Positions 1 to 8,846 of a DNA stretch of 64,000 nt are shown in pieces. Under the pieces are notes generated by a model. That model saw only the letters and a list, made by a program, of their open reading frames with translations. It made no database searches and was not told the origin of the DNA. The stretch spans positions 496,001-560,000 of the forward strand of contig NZ_BMRZ01000002.1 in assembly GCF_014648895.1 (NCBI RefSeq). The letters run 5' to 3'. The stretch is from Streptomyces tanashiensis (GTDB lineage: Bacteria; Actinomycetota; Actinomycetes; Streptomycetales; Streptomycetaceae). The translations under genes and the position numbers were made by a program. Numbering within the stretch: the stretch's first letter is position 1; each line of letters begins with the position of its first letter.

Positions 1-881
1 CCGAGGTCTTCGACCACACCTCGGTGCTGCGCTTCATGGAGACCTGGACGGCGGCCCTCGGCACCCCGGCCACCTGCCCCAACATCAGCGCCTGGCGACG
101 CAAGGTCACGGGCGACCTGACCGGGGTCTTCGACTTCGCCCACCCGGTGTACGGAGTGCCCGCCGGCCTCCCCTCCACGGCGAAGGTGATCGGCCAGGCC
201 ACCTGCGGCCCGCTGCCCAACCCGGCCCCCCAGAACAACGCGCTGCCCGCGCAGGAGGCCGGCACCCGCCCTGCGCGCGCCCTGCCGTACCAGGTGAACG
301 GCAACCTCGACCGGTTCGAGTTCGGCGCCGCGGGCAAGATCCTGGCCTGGTTCTCGATGACGAACCAGGGCGCGGAGGCCAAGCGGCCGGCGCACTTCTC
401 GATCCACCCGCACCAGTACCGGGACACGGCCGCCTGGCAGTACACCGTCGATCCCGGCGGCACGGCCTCCGACTACTTCAACATCGGCCTGGGGTCGGGG
501 TCGGGGAAGTACGACATCTCGATGATGGGCCCCAACCGCTTCCTGCGCCGCTTCATCGGGGACGCCTCCAAGGCCGGCAAGGCCGTCGAGGTGACCGCCC
601 GGTTCGCGCCCGAGACGGGGACGGGCAAGACGGCCCTGTGGTTCAGGATGACCAACACCTCGGCCGGCCCGGTCACCTTCACGATCCGCTCGAACGCCTA
701 CCGCTCGGACGGTCCGTGGACGTACACGGTGCCGGCGAACTCCAGTCGCGAGGACTTCTTCAACGCGGTGGCGTACAACGGCGGCTGGTACGACTTCACC
801 ATCCTCGCCGACATCGACGGGACCTGGTCGCGCCGGTACACCGGCCACATCGAGACCGGAGCCGCGAGCGTCAGCGGCTGA
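1..881 (+). CDS. Phosphocholine-specific phospholipase C, C-terminal part (5' end outside window)
   Basis: The reading frame is open from base 3 and ends at TGA 879-881, leaving about 292 residues. The first residues (EVFDHTSVLRFMETW) match the end of the phosphoesterase catalytic domain of bacterial acid-phosphatase-like phospholipases C. They are followed by two copies of the C-terminal DUF756-type beta domain (roughly residues 95-180 and 190-285), each with a Y.VNGN/W(Y)T(Y)TV and YDFTI-like pattern. Family enzymes are Tat-exported and hydrolyse phosphatidylcholine or sphingomyelin, releasing phosphate ester in soil phosphate scavenging. The signal peptide and metal-binding residues lie upstream of the window, so activity cannot be judged here. 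Promoter control (often PhoP) is also outside. Confidence 0.9.
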   Translation, partial: EVFDHTSVLRFMETWTAALGTPATCPNISAWRRKVTGDLTGVFDFAHPVYGVPAGLPSTAKVIGQATCGPLPNPAPQNNALPAQEAGTRPARALPYQVNGNLDRFEFGAAGKILAWFSMTNQGAEAKRPAHFSIHPHQYRDTAAWQYTVDPGGTASDYFNIGLGSGSGKYDISMMGPNRFLRRFIGDASKAGKAVEVTARFAPETGTGKTALWFRMTNTSAGPVTFTIRSNAYRSDGPWTYTVPANSSREDFFNAVAYNGGWYDFTILADIDGTWSRRYTGHIETGAASVSG

Positions 882-939
882 CCGTTCCCCGAGCGCCGGG
901 CGGCGACCCTCCGGTCGCCGCCCGGATCGGCTCACGGCG

Positions 940-1566
940 TCAGCGGCCGGCGTGCGCGGCACGGCGGACCGTGGCGTCGAGGAGGGCCACCGCGTCGGCG
1001 GCCGTACGCCCGGGGGCCCGGTTCCACGGCCCGATCAGCCCCTGCCACCCCCGTGACCGGAGCTCGGTCATGATCCAGGCGGCCGCCTCGTTCATGGTGT
1101 CCGCGCCGCCGTAACCGAGCCGGTGGGTGGCGAGGAGGGCCCCGCAGACGCACCGGGCGCCCCGCGCGTCACGCAGCTTGTACGGGGCGTTCTGCCAGCC
1201 CCACTCGGTGAGCACCAGGCGCGCGTAGCCGAGATGGACCGAGGGGCGCAGCTCGGCCTGGCCGATGCGGCGCCAGGAGTGCAGCCGGTCGGGCAGGACG
1301 GCTCCGAGCCGTCCCGGGATCCCGCGCTCGGCGGGGAGCTCCGGCGGCAGGGCGGCGAGCGCGTCGGCCACGAGCCGGTCCACCGGCACGCTGAGCAGCG
1401 CCCGCCAGCCCTCCTCCGCCGGTGCGGGCCGCCCGGGGGCGGGCGGCACCGGCACTTCCGGGGCGGTCCAGTCCGTGACGATCCGCTGCCAGGTGGCGCT
1501 CTCGAAGAGGGCGGCCGCCTCGCGGTCGAGGGAGTCGGGGCTGAGCAGGGCGGCGGAAGGCGGCAT
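940..1566 (-). CDS. DUF6197-like hypothetical protein
   Basis: A 208-residue cytoplasmic protein with no signal peptide or membrane segment. The ATG at 1566 is preferred over the longer open frame because AGGAGAG sits about 6 bases upstream. The N-terminal half is Ala/Pro-rich. The C-terminal half has a compact Trp-rich region (LTEWGWQNAPYKLRD, then a CVCG pair and a WNRAPGRTAADAVALL end) resembling the small Streptomyces DUF6197 proteins, which have no known function. It faces away from the LysM gene across a 0.5-kb divergent intergenic region. The family name is from memory of the pattern and is only moderately secure; that it is a real gene is well supported by the RBS and the codon pattern. 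Confidence 0.7.
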   Translation of the reverse strand: MPPSAALLSPDSLDREAAALFESATWQRIVTDWTAPEVPVPPAPGRPAPAEEGWRALLSVPVDRLVADALAALPPELPAERGIPGRLGAVLPDRLHSWRRIGQAELRPSVHLGYARLVLTEWGWQNAPYKLRDARGARCVCGALLATHRLGYGGADTMNEAAAWIMTELRSRGWQGLIGPWNRAPGRTAADAVALLDATVRRAAHAGR

Positions 1567-1880
1567 GGGGTCTCTCCTGGGTCGACTCCCTCCATCTTTC
1601 AAGAAGAATGTCTGTTTTGCGACTTTTGACCTCGCTCGGAGCGTCACACCCTCCAGGGCGCCATGGCGGGGATTTCCGCCCCAATTACCTTCTTCGGAAT
1701 TACAGCCCATATTCGGACATTGCACTCCGGGTGACGCGACTCACTCGTCCGCCCCGGCCACCCGGCCACACGCTCCCCCACCCCGTACCGGGCAAGGAAG
1801 TTCAACGCCCCGCGCACTGCATCGATCTTGAATTCCCTGAATTCCGTGATCCATTTCCGGATACCCGCGACCCACTCCCC

Positions 1881-1910
1881 TTGTTATCCGTCGCATTACT
1901 GGCCTACGGT
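1881..1910 (+). promoter_or_regulatory. Probable housekeeping promoter for the LysM gene
   Basis: TTGTTA (1881-1886) and TACGGT (1905-1910) are separated by 18 bases, a fair Streptomyces sigma-HrdB-type promoter. It lies about 35 bases ahead of the c-di-AMP riboswitch, which would place transcription start near 1917. The rest of 1567-1880 is AT-richer than its surroundings and holds no convincing ORF; it probably carries the divergent promoter of the DUF6197-like gene. Confidence 0.5.
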
Positions 1911-1942
1911 CACCTCCATTCGAGCGGAACGCCCAATCCTGC

Positions 1943-2092
1943 CGCCGCTCGGTAAACCTCCCTTTTCACCCGACGGCAGGAGCGGGGGACCCACGAATAC
2001 GCCGGTCCGGAATCCGGAACGGCTCGGGGTGAAGCCGCGTGCGCGCGGCCGGACATCTCCCGTCCGAACCCGACAGCTCACCCCGCAGGCGC
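1943..2092 (+). ncRNA. c-di-AMP riboswitch (ydaO-yuaA type)
   Basis: The 5' leader of the LysM gene carries the conserved blocks of the ydaO-yuaA aptamer in order: a CGCTCGGTAAACC entry, AGCGGGGGACCCACGAA (from 1981), a GCTCGGGGTGAAGCCGCG block (from about 2021), and the 3' block CCGAACCCGACAGCTCACC followed by CGCAGGCG (about 2063-2090). This RNA binds cyclic di-AMP. In Streptomyces it precedes genes for secreted cell-wall lytic enzymes such as rpfA, where ligand turns expression off. The downstream gene has exactly that function. The RBS (GAGAGGAAA, about 2095-2103) follows directly, so the expression platform must lie in the 3' end of the aptamer or just after it. Confidence 0.9.
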
Positions 2093-2108
2093 CGGAGAGG
2101 AAACCGTC

Positions 2109-2993
2109 ATGCCTGCTCACGGTAAGCACCGTCGCCCCCGCCTCGGCCACGTCTCTCGCGGCCTCGCCCTGGTCGGAACCGGTGGCGCCGCACTGACCCT
2201 GCCGCTGATCGCCCCGGCCGTCGCCGGCGCCGCGCCCGCTTCCGGCGCCCCCGAGATCGCCGTCCAGACCTTCGCCGCTCCCGCCGCGCCGGTCGCGGCC
2301 AAGGCTCCCGCCGCCCCGGCCGCCGCGCGCACCTACACCGTCGTGCAGGGTGACTCGCTTTCCCTGATCGCCCACAAGAAGGGAATTCAGGGCGGCTGGA
2401 AGAGCCTTTACCACGCGAACAAGAGCACCGTGGGTGACAATCCGTCACTCATTCACCCCGGCCTCGAACTGACCATTCGTCAGGGTTCCGCGAAGGCCGT
2501 CCCCGCGCAGGCGAAGGCCAAGAAGTCCGCGACGACCGAGCGGGCGAGCCGCTCCGAGCACCGGTCGGCCACCCCTGCCGTCGCCACCGGCACGGGCGCC
2601 TCCGCCGCCGCGGCCGTCGCCGCCGCCCCCGCCGCCGCCGTCAAGGCGGCCCCGATCGCCGCCACGAACTACGCCGACAACCTCGACGGCTGGATCCGGG
2701 AGTCGCTGGCCATCATGGGCCAGCACGGCATCCCCGGTTCCTACGACGGGATCCACCGCAACATCATGCGCGAGTCGTCCGGAAACCCCCAGGCCATCAA
2801 CCTGTGGGACTCCAACGCCGTCGCCGGCACCCCCTCGAAGGGCCTGCTCCAGGTCATCGAGCCGACGTTCCTCGCCTACCACGTGCCCGGCACGTCCATG
2901 GACCTGTTCGACCCGGTCGCCAACATCACCGCCGCCTGCAACTACGCGGCCGACCGCTACGGCTCCATCGACAACGTCAACTCGGCCTACTGA
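2109..2993 (+). CDS. Secreted LysM / lytic transglycosylase-like cell-wall hydrolase
   Basis: A 294-residue exported protein. An Arg/Lys-rich start and hydrophobic stretch end near the AVAGAAPA signal-peptidase site (about residue 41). A LysM peptidoglycan-binding domain covers residues 74-123 (YTVVQGDSLSLIA to LIHPGLELTI), followed by a low-complexity Ala/Pro/Lys linker (about 125-185) and a C-terminal SLT-type domain (about 193-294). E222 in IMRESSGNPQAIN is the expected catalytic acid, and the usual S/G-LLQVI motif is at 243-250. Family members cleave the glycan strand of peptidoglycan during growth and spore germination. Control by c-di-AMP through the upstream riboswitch fits the known rpf/swl regulon. 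Its 3' end overlaps the convergent gene by 17 bases. Confidence 0.92.
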   Translation: MPAHGKHRRPRLGHVSRGLALVGTGGAALTLPLIAPAVAGAAPASGAPEIAVQTFAAPAAPVAAKAPAAPAAARTYTVVQGDSLSLIAHKKGIQGGWKSLYHANKSTVGDNPSLIHPGLELTIRQGSAKAVPAQAKAKKSATTERASRSEHRSATPAVATGTGASAAAAVAAAPAAAVKAAPIAATNYADNLDGWIRESLAIMGQHGIPGSYDGIHRNIMRESSGNPQAINLWDSNAVAGTPSKGLLQVIEPTFLAYHVPGTSMDLFDPVANITAACNYAADRYGSIDNVNSAY

Positions 2994-4284
2994 TCCCTGA
3001 CGCACGCCGGAAGTGCTCGGCGAACCAGGAGGTGGCGAGGTCCGCCACCTCCTCCAGGGCGCCGGGCTCCTCGAAGAGGTGTCCGGCGCCTCCCACGACG
3101 GCGAGCCTGTTCTCACAGCGCAACATGGCCAGGGCCCGCCGGTTGAGGTCCAGGACCAGCGCGTCCGCGCCGCCCACCACCAGGAGCGTCGGGGCTCGCA
3201 CCGCGGCCAGGTGCTCGGCCGCGAGGTCCGGCCTGCCGCCGCGCGAGACGACGGCGCCCACCGGGGACGCGGGATCGCCCGCCGCCCACAGCGCGGCGGC
3301 CGCGCCGGTGCTCGCGCCGAAGTACCCGAGCGGGAGACCGGTGCTCTCGGGGCGCCCGGCCAGCCACTCCGTGGCCCCGGCCAGCCGCCCGGCGAGAAGC
3401 GGCGTGTCGAAGACATGGGCCCGGTCCGTCGCCTCCGTCTCGGTCAGCAGGTCGAAGAGCAGCGTCCCGAGGCCCGACCGGTTGAGCGCCGCGGCGACCG
3501 CCCGGTTCCGGGGACTGTGGCGGCTGCTGCCGCTGCCGTGCGCGAACAGGACGATGCCGCCCGCGTCCTCGGGCACCGCGAGCCGCCCGCCGAGGGTGAC
3601 GTCGGCGACCGGGATCCGCACGTCCACGTCCTGCACGACCGGGACCCGCGCGGCCCTGTTCCGCTCCAGACAGGCGATGACCTCGGCGTCCGGGGTCTGC
3701 GAGAAGTCCCGGTAGAACTGCCCGATCGCGAAGAAGAGCTCCGGCGCGTGCACACTGACGGTCTCGTCGGCCTCGCCGCCCAGCCGGGCCGTCCAGCCAC
3801 GCGGTGCCACCGGGACCGCGAGGACGATCCGCGCCGCGCCCCGGGCCCGTACCACCCGGCAGGCCGCCAGCGCCGTCGCACCCGTGGCCAGCCCGTCGTC
3901 GACCACGACGACCGTCCGCCCGTCGAGGGGCACGGACGCCCGGCTGCCCCGGTAGCGGAGTGCGCGCTGGTCGAGCTCGGCGAGCTCCCGCTCCTCCACG
4001 GCGGCGAGGTCACGATCGCCCACGCGGGTCTCCCGGAGCACCCGCTCGTTCAGCACGCGCACACCGCCCTCCCCCAGCGCTCCCATGGCGAGCTCCGGCT
4101 GGTGGGGCACGCCGAGCTTCCGTACGAGACAGATGTCGAGAGGAGCGTCGAGGGTGCCGGCGACCTCCGCCGCCACCGGCACGCCACCCCGTGGCAGCCC
4201 GAGGACCACGACGTCATGGCCCTTGAGGTGGTCGAGCCGGGCGGCGAGCTGCCGCCCCGCGTCGGTGCGATCGCTGAAGAACAT
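2977..4284 (-). CDS. Phosphoribosyltransferase - alpha/beta hydrolase (dienelactone hydrolase-like) fusion
   Basis: A 435-residue two-domain protein. Residues 1-215 are a type I phosphoribosyltransferase: GLPRGGVPVA (29-38) is the pyrophosphate-side loop and VVVVDDGLATGAT (125-137) the PRPP-binding loop. Residues about 225-425 are an alpha/beta hydrolase with a GASTG nucleophile elbow (S325), an Asp candidate in VGGADAL (D374) and His in GAGHLF (H402). Both domains occur separately and as fusions in actinobacteria, and the substrate of the fusion is unknown. The ATG at 4284 follows a GAAGGG RBS. The stop lies inside the LysM coding region (17-base convergent overlap), leaving no room for a terminator between the two genes. 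Confidence 0.88.
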   Translation of the reverse strand: MFFSDRTDAGRQLAARLDHLKGHDVVVLGLPRGGVPVAAEVAGTLDAPLDICLVRKLGVPHQPELAMGALGEGGVRVLNERVLRETRVGDRDLAAVEERELAELDQRALRYRGSRASVPLDGRTVVVVDDGLATGATALAACRVVRARGAARIVLAVPVAPRGWTARLGGEADETVSVHAPELFFAIGQFYRDFSQTPDAEVIACLERNRAARVPVVQDVDVRIPVADVTLGGRLAVPEDAGGIVLFAHGSGSSRHSPRNRAVAAALNRSGLGTLLFDLLTETEATDRAHVFDTPLLAGRLAGATEWLAGRPESTGLPLGYFGASTGAAAALWAAGDPASPVGAVVSRGGRPDLAAEHLAAVRAPTLLVVGGADALVLDLNRRALAMLRCENRLAVVGGAGHLFEEPGALEEVADLATSWFAEHFRRASGISRPS

Positions 4285-4429
4285 GGTCCGCCGCCCTTCC
4301 GCCTGCGCGGCTCGGGCGCGGGAGGAACGGTGTGCCCGTCCCGGCCCGTCTCTCCAGGGTAGACGGGTCGCCTCGGTCGACGGACCTCCCCGACCCGACG
4401 GGCGCCACCGCCGGCCCGTGGCGGCCCGG

Positions 4430-5026
4430 TCAGCGGGACTGCAGGGCGTCCAGGGCCACGGCCTGGGCTATGGCGAGGCGCCGGTCGAGCTCCGGGTCGG
4501 CTATGTCGAGCACGTACCGGTCCCTGATCCCGAACAGCTTGTCGACCGACATGACGGAGCGCCCGCCCTCGGCGAAGTCGAAGTGGTACGGCACGATGAA
4601 CGGAACGAAATCCGTGAAGGGCAGGAACTCCCAGGCCCGCCGGAGCAGCGCCACGGCCTCGTTCCGCTCCTGCCCCGTGGCTTCCCGCTCCTCGCCCGCC
4701 CGGCTCAGGTGCCAGGTGCTGCGCAGCAAGGACGCGCCGAAGTTCTTCCGGAAGCTGCCCAGTCGGGTGCCGGAGGCGCCGACCACGTCGTACGTCGCGC
4801 CGAGGTCGATGACCTGACGGGCCTTGAAGGTGAACAGCACCTGGCGCTGGGACTCGTCCGTGTAGAAGGTGACGTGCTCCTTGAAGGCCATCCTCTTCTG
4901 GTGGGCGAAGGCGACGAGTTCGGCCTCCTCACCGTCCGGGCCCACGGTGTGCACCAGGTAGCGGTTGGCCATGAGCGTCACCTTCTGCCGGACGAGAAAG
5001 CGGTGCTGCGACTGTGCGAGGCCCAT
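4430..5026 (-). CDS. LURP-one-related (scramblase-like fold) protein
   Basis: A 198-residue soluble protein beginning MGLAQSQHRFLVRQKVTLMA. The ATG at 5026 is chosen over the longer frame because AGGAG lies 6-7 bases upstream. Repeated beta-strand patterns such as NRYLVHTVGPDGEE, VLFTFKARQVIDLGATYDVV and RDRYVLDIAD resemble the LURP-one-related/Tubby-like beta barrel, and proteins of this type are common in Streptomyces. Function is unknown; the fold relates to phospholipid scramblases and plant defence proteins. It stands alone between the phosphoribosyltransferase fusion and a hydrolase, all on the minus strand but not tightly coupled. Confidence 0.75.
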   Translation of the reverse strand: MGLAQSQHRFLVRQKVTLMANRYLVHTVGPDGEEAELVAFAHQKRMAFKEHVTFYTDESQRQVLFTFKARQVIDLGATYDVVGASGTRLGSFRKNFGASLLRSTWHLSRAGEEREATGQERNEAVALLRRAWEFLPFTDFVPFIVPYHFDFAEGGRSVMSVDKLFGIRDRYVLDIADPELDRRLAIAQAVALDALQSR

Positions 5027-5176
5027 CGGTTGTGCTCCTGCCGGTCGTGGACGGTCCCTGGAAGCCGTCCCCTGAGGTCGTGAGCACGAGGATCCGTTGC
5101 CGAGGGGCCCCACCGCAGTCCTCGAAAGTCGTCCCTTCCGTCGACCTTCGGATATGACCGGCCGGCCTCGACGGCC

Positions 5177-5941
5177 TCAGGCGCCGAGGAAGGCCTCGAT
5201 GGCCTCGGCGAGGGCCTGTGGGGTCTCCTCCGGGGCGTAGTGACCGGCGTCCTTGAGCACTTCGAGGCGCGCGTTGGGGTACCAGCGCAGCCAGGTGGCC
5301 TCCATCGCCTCGGTGCCGAGCGCGGGGTCGTGGGCGCCGACGACGAGCAGGACGGGGGTGGGGTTGTCGCGGACCCGCTCGTGGAAGTCGGTGCGGGACC
5401 AGGAGTCGAGGTAGGCGCGGAAGGCCGTCGCGGAGGAGCGGGTGAGGGAGCGGTCGACCAGCGCGCTCAGCCAGGCGTCGTCGTAGCGGCCGCCGGTGGT
5501 GTTGTCGATGATCGTTCGCCGGTTGGCCGGTTCCTCGGCGGCTCCGGCGAAGAGCTCCCAGGTCTCACCGTCGAGCGGGAAGCCGGCGGCGGAGACCGGC
5601 GAGACGCCGATGATCGAGCGGACCCGGTCGGGGGCGTCGAGGAGCATCAGCTGGGCCGCCTTGCCGCCCATCGAGTGGCCGATGACGGAGAACGAATCCC
5701 AGCCGAGGTCGTCGGCGACCGCCAGGGCGTCGGCCGCGACCTCCTCCATGGTGTACGCGCCCGCGTGGTCGAGGGCGTCGCCGTAGCCCCGGCAGTCGAC
5801 GAAGGCGTACGTGCCGACGGTGCCGTCCAGGTGGGCGCGCAGCGGAGCGAAGCTGGTGCGGTCGCCGAACCAGTTGTGGAGCACGAGGGCCCTCCCGGGA
5901 CCTTCGCCGTGTACGTCGTACGGAAGAACCTGGCCCGTCAT
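5177..5941 (-). CDS. Alpha/beta hydrolase
   Basis: A 254-residue single-domain hydrolase. The catalytic triad is readable: S90 in the GHSMGG elbow, D205 in VGAHDP and H234 in DAGHYAPEE. HNWFGD near residue 22 supplies the oxyanion loop. The ATG at 5941 is preceded by an AGGGGGC RBS. The family includes epoxide hydrolases, C-C bond hydrolases and haloperoxidases, and the substrate cannot be read from sequence. It is divergent from the large phosphatase gene; the 232 bases between must hold both promoters. Confidence 0.88.
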   Translation of the reverse strand: MTGQVLPYDVHGEGPGRALVLHNWFGDRTSFAPLRAHLDGTVGTYAFVDCRGYGDALDHAGAYTMEEVAADALAVADDLGWDSFSVIGHSMGGKAAQLMLLDAPDRVRSIIGVSPVSAAGFPLDGETWELFAGAAEEPANRRTIIDNTTGGRYDDAWLSALVDRSLTRSSATAFRAYLDSWSRTDFHERVRDNPTPVLLVVGAHDPALGTEAMEATWLRWYPNARLEVLKDAGHYAPEETPQALAEAIEAFLGA

Positions 5942-6173
5942 CGTGCCCCCTGCTCGCGAGGTCGTGCCGCCGGCGCCGGTGGCGGCGGTCGACGACCGAG
6001 TGTGACGGCGCGGGCGCATGGGGTCAACACCGTCGGCCGGGGCGCGCGGGAGCGTGTCGGGCCGGAGGCACGCCCTCGGCGGGTCCGCGCTCCGGGTGCG
6101 AGCCGAGTCCGGGATCCAGGACCGCGTCAGGCCCGGGATGCGGGTGCTTTCGCATCGGGGGCATGCTGGCTGT

Positions 6174-8705
6174 GTGACCTCGCACGGCGCGTCCGGCCCC
6201 GGCCCGACGGGCGGCACCGGGCGTCCGTCCGGGAACGCAGCCGACCGCGGGCCGGCTTCCGGCGCGCTGACCTGGGCCCTCGCGGAGGCGGCGCTCGGCG
6301 CGGTGGACGATGTCGGGGGCTACGCGGGCGGGGTGTATCTGCGCTCCGGCACCCCGGGCCTGCTGCGGCTGGCGGTCCTGGTGGGGCTGCCGGGGCCGTT
6401 GTTCCGCCCGTGGTGGCGCATGCACGCGAACCGGCCCTTCCCCATCGCGGAGGTGCACCGCTCCGGGCAGTCCGTCCACCTCGCCGACGTCGAGGAGGCC
6501 ATGAGGCGCTTCCCCCAGCTGGTGGCGAGCCTGCCCTTCCCGTTCTCCTCGCTGTACGCACCGGTGGTCGCCGGCCGTGAGCGCTTCGGCGTGCTCGTGG
6601 CGCTGCGCGCGCCGACCCCCGGGGTGCCGGTGGAAGCGCGGGACCGAGGCCGGATGACCCGGGGCGGGCTCCAGCTCGGCGAGGCCCTGGCCGACCTGTC
6701 CCGGCAGGGGACGAGGGTCGAGTGGCCCGACGACCCGGTGTGCGTGCAGCTGCCCACCGGTTCGGGGCCGCCGGTCCGCTTCGGCTCCTTCGCCTGGGAC
6801 CTGGACACGGGCATGGTCACGCTGGACGGCGGCCTGCTCACTGTCCTCGGGGCGGGTGTCTCCTCGCCCTGCTCGATCGAGGTGCTGACCTCCCTGCTGG
6901 ATCCCGAGGACGGCTACGCCCTGTGGGCGGCGGCCCGGCATGCGACGGGGAAGGACGGGCGGCCGACGGTCCGCCGGATCCGCCTGAAGGGTCCGGACGG
7001 CGGCCTGCACCTCCTCGAGGTGTCCACGCGGGCCCGGCGGACCTCGTCGGACGACGGGTCCACGAGCGGGGCACGGCTGGAGGGCACACTCGTCGACCTC
7101 GGTACGGGTCTGGTCGGCTCGGACGCCACGGACCGGCTGCCGCGCGCCATCCTGGCCGCCGACCGGCTGGGGCGCGTCACGTACGTCAACGAGCGCACGG
7201 AACGCCTGCTGGGCCGGCCGCGAGCGGCGCTGGCGGGGCGGACGCTCTGGGAGGCACTCCCCTGGTTCGGCAACCCCCTCCACGAGGATCAGCTGCGCGC
7301 CGCCCTGCTCTCCGGCGAATCCGTCCATTTCCTGGCCCATCCCGAGCACGGCCGGTGGCTGTCGGTCTCGCTCCACCCCGGCCGGGACGGGGTGACGATG
7401 GTGCTGGTCCCGGAGGAGGATCCGGCTCCGCTCGCCCCGGCGTCGCCGAGCGAACAGCGCACGGAGCACGTCCTGTCGGCGCCCGGCGACCGGGCGGCGG
7501 CGCTGTACCGGCCGGTGGCCCTGGCGATCGCGCTGTCCGAGGCGGTGACGGCGCGCCAGGTGTCGGCGGTGGTGACGGAGGAGCTGCTGCCGGCGTTCGG
7601 CGGACGGCAGTTGGCGATCTACCTGCTCAGCGACCGGCGTCTCTACCTGGCCTGGGAGACGGGCTTCCCGCCGGGATTCCTCGAACCCTTCGACGGCGTG
7701 GCCCTGGACGCCCATGTGCCGGGCGTGGAGACGCTGACGACCGGCAGGCCGCTCTTCTTCGAGTCCATGGAGCAGCTGGGCCGGGCGTATCCGGACCTTC
7801 CGATGGACGCGCACTCGGGCGCGCGGGCCTTCCTCCCCCTGATCGCCTCGGGCCGGCCGGTGGGGTCCTGCATCCTCGGCTTCGACTCGCCACGGGGCTT
7901 CAGTCCGGAGGAGCGGACCGTCCTGACGGCGCTCGCGGGGCTGATCGCGCAGGCGCTGGAGCGGGCGCAGCGGTACGACACGGAGTCGGCGGTCGCGCGG
8001 GGGCTGCAGGACGCGCTGCTCCCGCACCGGCTGCCGGTGCGGGACGGTGTGGACACGGTGGGCCGCTATCTGCCGGGCACGCAGGGCATGGACGTGGGCG
8101 GCGACTGGTACGACGTGATCGAGACGGGCCGGGGACAGCTCGCCCTGGTGATCGGCGACGTGCAGGGCCACGGTGTGGCGGCCGCGGCCACGATGGGGCA
8201 GCTGCGCAGCGCCGTCCGGGCGTTCGCGTTGGGCGGTCATCGGCCGCAGGACGTGATGCGGGGCACCAACCGGCTCCTGATCGATCTGGACCCCGGCCAG
8301 TTCGCGAGCTGTTGCTACGTCCTCCTCGACCCGGAGACGGGTGAGGCGCGCGCGGTGCGGGCGGGGCACCCGCAGCCTCTGCTGCGGCGGCCGGACGGGA
8401 CGACACACGAGGTGGACCTGGCGGGCGGGATGGTCCTGGGGGTCGATGCCCGGGCCTCGTATCCGGTGACGCGGCTGCGGCTGGCGCCGGGCGCCGTCCT
8501 CGCGCTGTTCACGGACGGTCTGGTGGAGCAGCCGGGCAAGGACATCGACGAGGGCATCGAGCGGTTGAGCGGTGCCTTCGCCGCGACCGGTGAGCTGGCG
8601 CTCCCGGAGACGGCCGACCGGCTGATCCGGGAGGCCCGGGCCGCCACGTCCCGGCCGGACGACATCGCCCTGCTGCTCGCGGCCCGGTGGGCGGAGAGCG
8701 GCTGA
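6174..8705 (+). CDS. GAF/PAS-domain SpoIIE-family serine phosphatase
   Basis: A protein of about 843 residues if translation starts at GTG 6174; an ATG at 6138 or 6018 would extend it, and no start has a clear RBS. Domains in order: an N-terminal GAF-like sensor (about 35-180), a poorly defined PAS-like stretch, a PAS domain (about 320-420, beginning RAILAADRLGRVTYVNERTE), a second GAF (about 455-600) and a C-terminal PP2C/SpoIIE phosphatase (about 625-840) with GGDWYD and IGDVQGHG metal-ligand motifs. Such Streptomyces proteins dephosphorylate anti-sigma-factor antagonists, linking small-molecule or redox signals to alternative sigma factors. No partner antagonist or anti-sigma kinase gene is adjacent, so the target is unlinked. 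Confidence 0.9.
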   Translation: MTSHGASGPGPTGGTGRPSGNAADRGPASGALTWALAEAALGAVDDVGGYAGGVYLRSGTPGLLRLAVLVGLPGPLFRPWWRMHANRPFPIAEVHRSGQSVHLADVEEAMRRFPQLVASLPFPFSSLYAPVVAGRERFGVLVALRAPTPGVPVEARDRGRMTRGGLQLGEALADLSRQGTRVEWPDDPVCVQLPTGSGPPVRFGSFAWDLDTGMVTLDGGLLTVLGAGVSSPCSIEVLTSLLDPEDGYALWAAARHATGKDGRPTVRRIRLKGPDGGLHLLEVSTRARRTSSDDGSTSGARLEGTLVDLGTGLVGSDATDRLPRAILAADRLGRVTYVNERTERLLGRPRAALAGRTLWEALPWFGNPLHEDQLRAALLSGESVHFLAHPEHGRWLSVSLHPGRDGVTMVLVPEEDPAPLAPASPSEQRTEHVLSAPGDRAAALYRPVALAIALSEAVTARQVSAVVTEELLPAFGGRQLAIYLLSDRRLYLAWETGFPPGFLEPFDGVALDAHVPGVETLTTGRPLFFESMEQLGRAYPDLPMDAHSGARAFLPLIASGRPVGSCILGFDSPRGFSPEERTVLTALAGLIAQALERAQRYDTESAVARGLQDALLPHRLPVRDGVDTVGRYLPGTQGMDVGGDWYDVIETGRGQLALVIGDVQGHGVAAAATMGQLRSAVRAFALGGHRPQDVMRGTNRLLIDLDPGQFASCCYVLLDPETGEARAVRAGHPQPLLRRPDGTTHEVDLAGGMVLGVDARASYPVTRLRLAPGAVLALFTDGLVEQPGKDIDEGIERLSGAFAATGELALPETADRLIREARAATSRPDDIALLLAARWAESG

Positions 8706-8846
8706 GCGGCCCGCGCGGGCGGGGCGGCCCCGGGGCCGTCACCCGGTCGGCCCCGTGGCGCTGGTCGGGGGCCATGGGCGCGGGGAGGCTGGAGGTGCCG
8801 TGCCGATCAGGCCGGACGAGCCAGGGCGGCAGCCCGAGGAGGACAC

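Noticed and set aside
6024..8408. A 794-codon minus-strand ORF opposite the GAF/PAS phosphatase
   Set aside because: Antisense shadow, rich in Arg/Pro/Gln, no start signals.
8706..8846. Zur box for L31B
   Set aside because: Looked for; no TGAAAA/TTTTCA-type dyad was seen.
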